Shown here piece by piece: positions 46,690 to 56,529 of a DNA stretch of 64,000 bases. The notes below the pieces were generated by a model that ran no database searches, was not told the origin of the DNA, and saw only the letters and a program-made list of their open reading frames with translations. The position numbers and the translations under genes were made by a program. The stretch comes from Kuschelorhynchus macadamiae. Taxonomy: Eukaryota; Arthropoda; Insecta; Coleoptera; Curculionidae. Position 1 is the stretch's first letter. Every line of letters begins with the position of its first letter. The stretch covers positions 1 through 64,000 of the forward strand of contig JAUTXW010004706.1 in assembly GCA_030620095.1 (NCBI GenBank). Direction: 5' to 3'.

Positions 46690-46740
46690 TTACGTTCTGG
46701 ACGCGCGTTTCGCTAACCAAGTTAGCATTATCAGCAGATG
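46690..46740 (-). ncRNA. Degenerate hammerhead-ribozyme-like motif
   Basis: Read on the minus strand: CTGATAA (46734-46728) in place of CUGAUGA, then stem II GCTAAC-TTG-GTTAGC, then GAAAC and the self-complementary ACGCGCGT (46708-46701) followed by C. This is the short-stem-III, dimer-type arrangement known from Penelope-like elements. The expected core G8 is A, which should abolish cleavage. Confidence 0.55.
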
Positions 46741-47728
46741 ATAGATAATAGTGAATAAAAATTCACACATTTTTTTTTTATAATAGCATAATCAAACATA
46801 TAAAAAACAAATTAACAAAAACAGAAAGAAAAATCAAATGAAAATTAATGAGAGCCTTGAGTTTGAAGCTGAGAAACAAGAAAATCAATATTGAAGTCAA
46901 TATCACTAGTATATAGGCGCAAACTGTTTTCTAAATTAACATCTGTTACGAGTACCATGCTTATTTTTATTAATTTTCGTGATCGAATTAAGCTGCTAAC
47001 ATTTATACGTGCTACCGAATGTACACATTATTATTATATAAACTCTCAGCTGTGGATACTTTTCTTCGGAAAGGTATGTTCTGTAAAATTCGCTTAGTTC
47101 CACATCATCAAATTTAGACTTCAACTATGAGTTTTCATATTGTATTCTTTTAAAACAGAAATTGTTTCATTGCACAACAAACACATAGATTTACCTCTGT
47201 GCATGATAAAAAAGTACTTATCAGTCCATTTGTCCAAAACAAATTGGCGACATTTTGTGTTTACTTTCCGTTTTCTAAACCAGACATCTTGATAGATTTT
47301 TTTTCTTCTGAGCTGAATTTGTTTTAATATTTCCGGCGTCTTTCAGTTGTTAAGAAGTAATGAGTTGACACGCGCGCTGAGCGGATTATATATTACTCGC
47401 AATAAGCAACTAGAATACTCTCTAATCGAGAGTCTCGATCATACGCGAATTTGCGATGCGAGCACTCAGAGCCGACTGTTATTCATAACCCATCGCTCGG
47501 AGCGCTTCAAGGTCACCGGGCCGCTTCCCAAATGTTTAACTGTTTGTCTCTAACGACTATTTCTGACGATTCTATTCGATCTATGGCATTCCACTGCGTA
47601 CGCTTATTAAAATTATTTATCGATTTTAGTTTTTATGATTTGAAGAATACAGTTTTAGGTTGGTTGACAGTAATTACAAATAAACTATGTGTGCTAAATC
47701 TTTAATTTTTTTGTGCGTTATTTGAAAT
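46741..47728. other. Non-coding stretch
   Basis: No gene. 47340-47530 is locally GC-richer but has no domain-bearing frame. Confidence 0.4.
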
Positions 47729-48085
47729 TTATGAATCTCTCGAGGGCCGGATTGGGGCTGATGGAGGGCCGGGGGCTGCCCATAATGTTCTATTGTACAA
47801 ATTTGTATCTTCCAAGACGAGAAATAATGTTTTGGACTGTTCTATTGATAATATGTTCTTGATGTTGTTTGGAAGAACATACTTCCTTCTGAAATAACTA
47901 TACTTAGTGGATTCAACAAGCAAATATTCAACAGTCAGCGGTTTATCACATTCATCACAATATGGGGACGGAGATCTATTCATGTAATAATCGTGTATGA
48001 TTCTTGTATGACCAATACGCAATCTATTATTTCTATTTAATTTTTCATGAGTCCTCCGTTCATAAAGCAACCCCTATAATAATAA
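47729..48085 (-). pseudogene. LINE ORF2 C-terminal fragment
   Basis: A minus-strand frame reads 'RLRIGHTRIIHDYYM', 'SPYCDECDKPLTVEYLLVES' and 'ILSIEQSKTLFLVLEDTNLYN'. This Cys-rich region follows the RNase H of many Jockey/I-type LINEs. Only this tail remains (5' truncation near 48085), with one Cys position apparently lost ('VES' instead of a Cys-containing motif). Confidence 0.75.
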
Positions 48086-48570
48086 CCCCGTACAAAAACA
48101 AAGCGTGTTAATAATAGTTATATTTGTAATAACAATAATTGTAATAACTAGTTTGATCGATATAGCAAACCATTACTCCCGTAGGGAGATATCACAATCT
48201 CAATAAAAAAATTCATGTACGGCTAGTTGGGAAGCTTTACATAATGAAAGCAAAACTAAAGATTTGCCTGACGCAGTGTTTCTCAATCCGGGAACCCCAG
48301 GGTTCCGCTGAGGTGTGCTGGGGGTACCGCGAATTGGGTGGCAATTTGTAAGCAAAAAGTCATACGTGGTATCCCGTAATATGGTGTAAAAATAAATATG
48401 TCGCGAAGTACTACCCTCAGTAATTCCCGCACTCCAACAGAGTGCGCCTCCTCCCGCGAAGTTGGTGACGTTTAGTCTTGATACAAACAAGAAAAAGTAG
48501 ACGATAACGTGAGTTAGAATATTTAGAGACGATTTTGTTGCTTATTGTGGTTATTTTCCGATACTTTATC

Positions 48571-49476
48571 GTGGATAAATGGCTAAAAACCGGTAGTCTG
48601 AAGAGAAAATGAAACGATAACAATGAAGACATCATAAATGAAGACTGTCTGGACATTACGTGCATTGCTACTAGTAACGAACCTTCAACGTCGAATTTTG
48701 TTGAGAATGTCAATAAAAAAAGCAAAGTTAGGAAATATAGCCCTGCACATGTGTCCTACGGATTCAAGTGTGTGGGTGATTCTGTTGCTCTGAGTGGCCA
48801 GTGTGTTATTTGTTACAAAATTTTCAATAACAGTTCTTTAGCCCTAGTGAAACTGCTAAGACACTTACAAACAAATCATAATGAGTATCATAAACTATTC
48901 TCTCTGGTAGGAAGTGGTGTTAATGAAATAGCTAAGGCTGGAAAAGCGCATACTACAGCCGAAACTCTTATAAAACCGTGCATAATAGACGTCGTTAAAA
49001 CTACGCTTGATGATAAGTTTACTGATTCTATGAAGATGCCGCCCCCTTTCAAACGATACTGTTTGCAGGAGAATCCACGAAATAAGTACGGAAATAGAAA
49101 ATGAACTTATCCAACGAATTAAAACTAGTGGCTACTATGCTTTGCAACTAAACGAAACAAAACCGATGTTGCGGGTTTTGCAATACTTCTTTTGACAGTT
49201 CGACATATACATAATAAAAGTGTTGAAAAAGAGATGTTGCTGTGCAAGCCTTTGAAGACTCGTACAACAGGTGAGGATATTTTCAACTTAGTCAACTCCT
49301 GCATTAACGAGAAGGAAATAAACTGGCAAGAATGTATCAATATCTGCACCTACGGTGCAAAATCTATGACTGGCAAATACAGTGGATTTACTGCACGTGT
49401 TAAACAAACCGTGCCTGATCTCGAAAGCAGTCACTACGCCATCCACCTCTTAAAAACTAGTACTAGACCGTACTAG
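48571..49476 (+). pseudogene. BED-finger hAT transposase, 5' half
   Basis: The frame begins at GTG 48571 ('-DKWLKTGSLKRK'), where family members start with Met, so the start codon seems mutated. A BED finger follows ('CVICYKIFNNSSLALVKLLRHLQTNH', about 48801-48880), then 'EIAKAGKAHTTAETLIKPCI', 'GYYALQLNET' (frame change near 49100), 'ICTYGAKSMTGKYSGF' and the pre-insertion end 'SSHYAIHLLKTS'. The remainder is missing: after the pogo-like insertion no hAT core is recognisable before the right TIR. The family is SCAND3/ZBED5-like. Confidence 0.8.
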
Positions 49477-49482
49477 GACCTA

Positions 49483-51902
49483 GTGCTGGGGCACAGAGGT
49501 CCTAGTACGGGGGTTGGGATCATGCATTGAATAAACAATATTTGAATAGGATTTTTACAAAAAGACTGATGGGTTGCAAAAATCGTTTATAACAGCTAAC
49601 AAAAAATATTATTTTTAATAATATATTTAAGAACATTTCAGACAAATAAATTCTGCATCGTCTTCTGACACTCCTGCGCAAGCGTCATTTGCCCAACTTT
49701 TGCAATTCTGACATTGAATCCATCCCTCCCCTTCCCTTGATTCGCCATACCTACTCGGACAATAAATGCATATGGTGTTAGTGTCTTCTTCTTCACTATC
49801 GCTACTTGAAACTTCCACCACTTTTTTTTTGCGCGGTTTTCTTTTTTTTAATATTGGACTTTTCTTCTACATTTTTAGTAAGTTTTCTTTTTACACTTTT
49901 GGTATTTTGTTTTTTTTTCTGCTTCTTTGGCCATAAGCTGGTCCTTAAATGGGGAACTTGTTAATTCTTCAGCATGCTGAGCTCTGCTTACCTTCTGTGG
50001 GTTTTGAATTTTGTTTTTACGGGCATCTGACTTTGGCTTTGGAGAAATTTTTAGGATAGCATCTTTGAAGGAAGTGTAACTGCAGCTCGGTTGTGGTTCT
50101 TTGAATAAGCTTTGAGGTTCAGGTTGGTGGTCATCCTCATCTGAAACATTTTCGGCAGCGATAGGCCTCTCGGTTTCTTGCTGTACCGGGACGTCTGTAA
50201 CTTCAGCGGGCAGAAAACATTCGTCAGGAAATATTTCATTATTGAATGGATAAATTCCTGTCGTTTGAAAACCCTTTATGGCTTTTTCCAAGGTGGCAGA
50301 ATGAAGAAATGCCTTTGAAAATATTTCTACGATATCATATAATGACACACGAGATCCAGGGTTATTAGTGTGCCATAAGTCACACTCCTTTGCATACTGA
50401 TGTTTTAAGGACCCAAACACAGTGCAGTCAAGGGGTTGCAGGCGATGACTGGTGTGGGGCGGGAGAGAGACCATTATAATATTATTTTCTCTTGCTTTAT
50501 TTATTGCGGCAAGCGTCCTACGACTATTGTGATTGTCAAGAATTAATAATATTTTCTTATCGAGACCGGGTTCCACATGGTTAATAAAGTGATCTAAATA
50601 CTTGACGAAATGATCGGAATCCATCCATCCAGAACCATTTGCATAGCCATCTGCACCCGGCGAACATCCTTTCATAAATAATGGGTTCATTCGCTGTCGA
50701 TGAAAAAGAAAAAACGGAGGGACGTAAGATCCTGCAGCTGAAATCCCACAAACTGCAGTTACATTGAACCCACGTTCGGCGCTCACTATCCGCCCAACCT
50801 GCTTTTTTCCTTTTTTAGCTAGAATTTTTCTGGGTACAGGCACTGAATTAATCCCCAGTCTCATCAATATTATATATTTGTCCTGGTTGAATATTGCTCT
50901 TCTCTAAAACTGATCGTACAACAAACTTTTGAACCTGGGGCTTATTAAATCCTGCAGCTCGTGCTATGCTTGTGGCTTCGGGAGCTCTAATAGAAAGTTG
51001 AGGATTTCGTTTTTTAAACCCCGCCAACCAATCACTACCAGCTAATTTGGCATTCTTATTAAATGGATGTTTCAAGCCCATATTTTCTGCCAGCTCAAAT
51101 GCAAATCGACGATCATCGAGAGGGGTTATTCCATAAAATCGCTTTTCTAGGTCTAGAATATGCTCCACTAGTTCAGTTTCTTGTTGGTCAGTAAACATTT
51201 GTTAAAAATGATCATTTCTTGGTGTCTTTGGCATCATTTCATTATTTTTTCGGCGCAAAATACAGGTCTTAGGTATCTTAAAACGTTGAACTGCTTGTCG
51301 AACTGAAATTTCGTTTCGGTTGATGATTTCCAGTACCCTGGTCATGTCTTCTTCTGCCCACGAAGGCTCGGGTTTTTTTCTTTACGTAGTTACATACCAT
51401 CTAAAAACAATATTTTTTATGATAATATACACACATCACATAATTGAATTAATTCTTAGACACTTAAATTCATATTTAAGCCACAACATACTGCTTTGGG
51501 GCACAGAGGACCATTGTGCGGTCCGTTGTGCCCCAGTTGCAGAAAATAAATTTAAATTTCCCGCCACTCCACTAAATGTTTGTTTACACCTGAGTTAACC
51601 AACTTGTTTTTAAGTAAAAAAGTTGTGTTTTAGTGGGTTATAATAAGAAATAACAATACACGCATAATAACGCAATAATCACACTTGACAAAACTATAAA
51701 ATTTAGCATGGTTTACCTTAAAAACCAATGTTTTGGTTGCTGCGACCTGCACACTGCACGAACATTGCTGTAACTATCAAAAATATAAAAATACACCGCT
51801 AGCTTGCTATTTTTAATAACATTTAAAAGATATCGCCACGTATAACAGAATAAATCGAGCGGACCTTTGTGTCTCAGCGGTCCTCCGTGCCCCCTTCAAC
51901 CC
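49483..51902 (-). mobile_element. Pogo-like DNA transposon inserted in the hAT
   Basis: GGGGCACAGAGGTCC (49488-49502) is matched inversely by GGTCCTCCGTGCCCC (51879-51893), 13 of 15 identical. TA lies outside both proposed ends (49481-49482 and 51903-51904). A third, internal copy forms a hairpin at 51498-51534. Confidence 0.7.
49627..51380 (-). pseudogene. Pogo-like transposase with C-terminal PHD/RING-like zinc finger
   Basis: Minus strand. The N-terminal psq HTH ('RNEISVRQAVQRFKIPKT', about 51312-51258) is separated by a frameshift in an A-run from the start ATG near 51400. The HTH-CENPB part starts 51198 ('MFTDQQETELVEHILDLEK'), with 'KKRNPQLSIRAPEATSIARA'. The DDE domain shows 'IYNIDETG' (about 50868), 'ILLILDNHNSRRT' (about 50552) and 'QPLDCTVFG' (about 50430), so all three acidic residues remain. 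After the Ser/Lys-rich tail a Cys-rich finger 'CIYCPSRYGESREGEGWIQC' and 'CICLKCS'-like end lie at 49764-49630. Breaks: stop at 51195-51205, a 1-nt insertion at 50850-50865, and a frame change near 49870. Confidence 0.85.
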
Positions 51903-52039
51903 TACGTAGGTAGTGTATCTCTTTTGGTCCGAATGCGTTCTCTGTTTACGTCCACGTCCTCGTGACCAGCAATCCTGTTGAGCGAGCTGTACTTTGAGGT
52001 TCCGCACTTTGGAAAAGGTTGAGAACCACTGGCCTAACG

Positions 52040-53385
52040 TATTGGTCAGCCGACGTCGTTGTCTTCAGCTACAACTTTTTGTGAAAGTTCACTTAAAATA
52101 CATAAAAACCCAAATAATGATTCAAGTTATAAATATCTCAGTGAAAGTTCGCTTGGAACTACTGACCGTAGCACCGCGTATAATACTTCAACTAAAGTAC
52201 TCAAGTTAACAGTGATACCTTTTAGGTACAGGATTTGATCGAATTTACTCTTATTCAAATACAAATAACACCACATGGAACAATAATATTTTTACCCCAC
52301 ATGACGCCGTAAAAGACGACGTTTCAGTTGGGTTTTCTCAACTTCATCAGGTACAATTCCTTAAATCCGTACCTTTGAGAGAAACCAACTTAATAAATCA
52401 GAATAATATTAATGAAAATACTAATGCGTCTTTCTCTGAGTTCACAGGTAACCCAAAGACGGTAGATGCCCTCTGCAATGACATCAATAGCCCTTTTAAC
52501 AACTTCCATCAACGTCCCAGTCATGCCTTAATAGAACATGGCCATCCGTCAACATTTTTAGACTAAATAGCAACGTTTCGAGCATAAATTATCCAACATG
52601 GCATCCCTGATGAGGAAAACCTGCCTGTTTATCAAAATACTTCGAAATCAAATTCAAAAAGAAATTTCAAATCAAATTCATTGTCGATAATTCCGCTTCA
52701 AAAAAATGCTGTCAGTTTTAACAATTGTGGTAACATTTTCAAGTCCTCACTATATTTCTGTTGTCTTTACAATATATTACTCTCCAATTTAGAACAATTT
52801 ATATTAATCTTAAATACAACCTTGTGTATATAAAAAATAAATATAGTGTTCTATTTAAATTGCAACTGCGACCATTAAAACGTCCATACGCCAGTAACTG
52901 ACGTAAGGCTTGTTTTAATAGCAATTATTACTTTCAAAAGAAACAAACTGTGGGAAGAAAAATGTTTATTCTGGTGATGTTTCATTTATTTTCGCTAATT
53001 TATTCGTGTGTCAACCTACGGTAGTCTATGGATGAGCAGGCATGTCGATTTTTTATATATACATATTTCAATAGCAGGAGGACAACTAAGATCAGATCAT
53101 TAATAAAAAATAGCGTGAAGGTTGAGAAAAGACAGATATGTTGCGAAATTTGTATAAGTGATTTGGATATAAATAATGATTTGCTGTATATTTGCATGAG
53201 GGACACCGCAACTTTACAATTTTTTTATTACAATAGGGTTATAAACCAATCATATGTGCACTGCCCTCACTATACTAATATCCGTAATTTTGCTGGGACA
53301 ACATCAACTATAAAATTTTAAATAGTAATTTCCAGTTTATAAAGCATCAATGCATATACGGAATACACAATTTTTGTTCACACCT
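52040..53385. other. Stretch without a recognised gene
   Basis: Contains a hammerhead-like motif (52317-52365) and a 63-codon Asn-rich frame (52375-52566) of unknown meaning. Confidence 0.4.
52317..52365 (-). ncRNA. Hammerhead-ribozyme-like motif
   Basis: On the minus strand: CTGATGA (52350-52344), stem II AGTTG-loop-CAACT, GAAAC (52325-52321) and ACGTC with minimal stem III. All conserved core bases are present, including GUC at the cleavage position. Stem I pairing is weak. Type as in Penelope-like elements. Confidence 0.65.
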
Positions 53386-53910
53386 ATACAGGGTGGACAT
53401 ACTAGGAAATCAAACTTGCACCTTTTTAAAGTGAAAAATGTCGATTTTTTTACATAGAACACATCAAAGAATCAAAGTGTTAAAGTGCGGTGTGGTATTA
53501 TAAACGACCGCATAATAGGACCTGTGTTTTTTGACAACATTTTTAAACCTTTTAAAAAACCAAATTATGGCAGAAACTCAATGATCTTCCGGAATTTATT
53601 AGTGTGGACTTGGTATATCAACAAGATAATGCTCCGTACCACTGCGGAGAAAATATAAAAGCATTTAAAATTAAGTATATTGTAAAGTAACGGTGAGATT
53701 CCATGGCCGCCGCGAAGACCCGATTTGACACCTTCAGATTATTTTTTATAGGGTAAAGTGTATAAGAAGCGAAACAATTATACTGTAAACGAATTAAATC
53801 AAAAAATAAATTATTAGTCTTTAAAATAGTCCGAAACGCTCTATGGCAAATATTTAAGTGCGATATACAGTGTGTATAGTAGAAAACGGACAGTATGTGG
53901 AAAATCAATT
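53386..53910 (+). pseudogene. Mariner-like transposase remnant
   Basis: After a TACAGGGTG-type end (53387-53395), broken frames read 'VWCGIIN-RIIGPVFFD' (about 53485-53545), 'DLPEFISVDLVYQQDNAPYH' (about 53580-53645), then decayed 'PRRPDLTPSDYF'-like text and 'VYKKRNNYTVNELNQK'. The 'QQDNAPxH' and 'SPDLTPxD' words are the second and third catalytic Asp motifs of mariner-family DDE transposases. Stops and frameshifts are frequent, and the N-terminal HTH is missing. Confidence 0.7.
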
Positions 53911-54772
53911 ATAGTCATTTGTTTTAAATTTTTCTTGTTTTTCTATTTCCATGTAATCTGTTGTAATGTCATCTGTTGTTTATGTTGATAGTTATGTTGC
54001 TCAAGGGGTTTGTTTCTAATATTAATTTTCAATAATGGTTTTAAATTTAAAATTTAGCAATAAATGTAGAATAAAATTTGGAGTATAGTTACGCAAATAG
54101 AAATATTATCCATTCCATGGCTTCCTACAGTTTTTTTTTGAGTAAACAGCATCACAATATTCAAGAAATAATTGAGATTTTCTGTTAAAATGCTGCTATT
54201 TGCGATTTGTTTTAGTTTCCTATCCTTGTATTAAACATACTTTTTTGACAAGTCAGTATCCAGTGTCATTTTCTCTTTTAGGCGACGTAGCTCCGGGTTA
54301 GGTTAACATTTCGTAAGCCCCTCTTTTTGCCGGAAATGTTAATTTTTACTAGAGAAAAGCATAATTCATAATAATAAAATAAAGGCTTCAAATGCACTGA
54401 TTGGACTCTCGACTGTTAATATCATATCATTTTTTATCTCGTTTATTTTGTTTATCTGTTTTAAATTCAATTTCCAGAAATTGTGAGAAATGATCCGATT
54501 AGCCGAAATTTACAACGGAAGCAATAAATGGCGTATCGATATTGTTTAAAAAATTATCTATTCAACTACTGGAACTTGAAGTCACTCTAGTAGGTAATCG
54601 AACCGTGTGACCTAAATCAAAATTAGACATTAAGTCCGTGAAATCGACAGCGATGCACTTGGTTCTAAAAGATTACAGTTGAAGTCTACCCAAACAATCA
54701 AAGAAATATTAGCCCAATTGATTAACCAAACAACTCAAGTAAATAGAAGTACTTTATCAACAGCAAAAGTTA
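53911..54772. other. Non-coding stretch
   Basis: No gene recognised. The last ~200 bp adjoin the tRNA-like sequence and could be the body of a SINE read on the minus strand. Confidence 0.35.
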
Positions 54773-54845
54773 TGGCTCGAGCGGGGATGAACCCGCACCT
54801 CGGGGTCGCTAACCCATTGCTCTAACCATTTGAGCTACGTACAGC
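54773..54845 (-). pseudogene. tRNA-Ala(AGC)-like sequence, pseudogene or SINE head
   Basis: The minus strand contains the A box TAGCTCAAATGGTTAGAGC, an anticodon loop TTAGCGA (anticodon AGC at 54810-54808) and the B box GGTTCATCC with a GCGGG/CCCGC stem. The acceptor 5' strand (CTGTACG) does not pair with TCGAGCC, and the T-loop is one base short, so it is not a working tRNA. Confidence 0.75.
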
Positions 54846-54851
54846 AAGGAT

Positions 54852-55007
54852 CAGACACGTCGTAGCCAGATGGTGGAGTCCTGGGGGTTTGGACTCCCCC
54901 CCCCTGAAACTCTAAAAATATTTTGGCATAAATATGCTTTTTCTAAATTTTCCTGAGAATTTGAATGTTTGGAACCCCCCCGAATCAAATTTCTGGCTAC
55001 GTGCCTG
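54852..55007. mobile_element. 156 bp hAT MITE
   Basis: Ends CAGACACGTCGTAGCCAGA (54852) and TCTGGCTACGTGCCTG (to 55007) are inverted, with one 2 bp gap. The 8 bp flanks GCAAGGAT (54844-54851) and GCATGGAT (55008-55015) agree at 7 of 8 positions. The interior has C-runs next to both ends. Confidence 0.85.
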
Positions 55008-55237
55008 GCATGGATTAAACATTTTTGAAAGAAAACCACTTAAAAAGTTCAAAAACGGGTTCAAATCTACAGTAAGTCTATACACAACTGCCACTCTCAA
55101 GTTGAAAGCATTGACATTTAGACAAGTGCACCCATTTTTCATAGAGGTTCGAGAAAAGTAGGTAAATCTAAAGTTATTTAAAATAATTTGATTTAATTGC
55201 TCATCTGTTTGCCAATGTTCACTAAACTATAAAGCAT

Positions 55238-55245
<8 letters not shown>

Positions 55246-55292
<47 letters not shown>
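55246..55292. repeat. (AT)n microsatellite
   Basis: About 46 bp of uninterrupted AT/TA dinucleotide. Confidence 0.95.
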
Positions 55293-55295
<3 letters not shown>

Positions 55296-55373
55296 AAAAG
55301 TTACTTTTCTTGAACACATAAGCTATATTCTTATTTAAACATTTCCTTGGGAATGGTGTTCGAAAAGTTTTTC

Positions 55374-55425
55374 GTCAATATTAAAACGTTTCGACCACTT
55401 TATGGCCTTCATCAGTCATCGAAAA
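55374..55425 (-). ncRNA. Hammerhead-ribozyme-like motif
   Basis: Minus strand: CTGATGA (55415-55409), stem II GGCCA-TAAAG-TGGTC, GAAAC (55393-55389), minimal ACGT stem III then T. Outer arms GTTTTCG and CGAAAAAC can close stem I, giving a type I fold. All core bases fit the consensus. Confidence 0.7.
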
Positions 55426-55873
55426 CGAAATAAATTACTGCCCTAAGAGTTTACAGTTTTTTTATAAATATTCAATTTTTAAAATTCTTATAAGTTTACT
55501 TAAGTTACAATGTCTAAAATAGTAAAAATAATTTTCTTCGGCTTACTTCAATATATTCAAGACGATCCACACATTAAAAATATTTATATACATTTAAAAT
55601 TCAAAACGAGGATCAGACACAACACGACACATACTTATTGCTATACATGTAAAACGACAGTGACTACCTATTATTTTATCGACAATGCAAAGTTGTTTAC
55701 GTTTGTTTTTGTCTTTTTATTAGGGTTGGCAGTGGTAAACAATGTTTCGTGAAAGGGTTCAAATAATCTGAATATTAATTATTTAGGATGTTAAAATAAA
55801 TTTTGCTTAGATTTTTAATATCTGTTTTGTCGTTGATAGAGTTTCTACTTCTATTCCCTAAGTCCTAATACCA

Positions 55874-56329
55874 GTGACACAACAAAAAAGTAAAAATAAA
55901 AATAACTTTTTATCACTTCCTTACATACGGGGGCTGTCTGAAAATTTTCAATCAGTATTTAAAAAACATGACATAACTGTTTGTCATAAAGGCTATAATC
56001 TTCTGAAAAAAAACTTTAGCTCCTTAAAAAGTAAAACACATAAAAACAAAAAAACTCATGTGATATACGAAATTCCATGCACCGATTGCCCAAGTGTTTA
56101 TATTGGTCAGACATCACAGTATTTGCAAAACCGTTTAAATGGACATAAGTTTGACAAAAAGAATACAACAGCCTTAAGTAAACATGAATGTCAAACTAAA
56201 CACACCTTCAATTTTTCGGAAACCAAAATATTGCAAACAGAGTATAATCAGAGGATACGGGAATCTTTTAATTTATTCCAGTCTCGAACAATCACATTTA
56301 CTAACTTCCAACACCATAAACAAATATAA
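55874..56329 (+). pseudogene. Penelope-like element: RT C-terminus linker and GIY-YIG endonuclease
   Basis: A 151-codon frame. 'LPYIRGLSENFQSVFKKHD' resembles the linker after the Penelope RT. 'HVIYEIPCTDCPSVYIGQTS' with 'LQNRLNGHK' (about 56058-56145) is the GIY-YIG nuclease with its CxxC insertion and Arg. 'TALSKHECQTKHTFNF' and 'YNQRIRES' (catalytic Glu) complete it. The domain makes the nick used for target-primed synthesis. The RT itself is absent (5' truncation near 55870), so it is a fragment although the domain is open. Confidence 0.85.
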
Positions 56330-56529
56330 CACGAAACAGTCAAGTTAACTGAAAAGGAACTCGCCGGTTGCAGCGAAATCCGCGAAAATAAAAGTAAACA
56401 ACCACCGCAAACTGAACCACACGTGGGTGTAGTGTACTGCGCCTGCAATTCACCGAGAGCGTTGTATGGCGCTGGGCTCAACGTCATCGGATACGCGTTG
56501 TCATGGCAACATAGTAGGAAAATCGTAAA

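Larger units (their letters stand above)
48274..52031 (+). mobile_element. hAT transposon split by a pogo-like element
   Basis: CAGTGTTTCTCAATCCGGGA (from 48274) and the inverted end GGTTGAGAACCACTG (to 52031). Flanks GCCTGACG (48266-48273) and GCCTAACG (52032-52039) agree at 7 of 8 positions. The element is interrupted by the pogo-like unit 49483-51902. Confidence 0.85.

Noticed and set aside
52573..52615. GTTTCGA...CTGATGAGG as a further hammerhead
   Set aside because: CTGATGA is on the plus strand while GAAAC would be on the minus strand, so the core cannot form.
54773..54845. Functional tRNA-Ala gene
   Set aside because: Acceptor strands do not pair and the T-loop is short; better explained as a pseudogene or SINE head.
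55246..55292. CRISPR-like or regulatory array
   Set aside because: Simple AT dinucleotide microsatellite.
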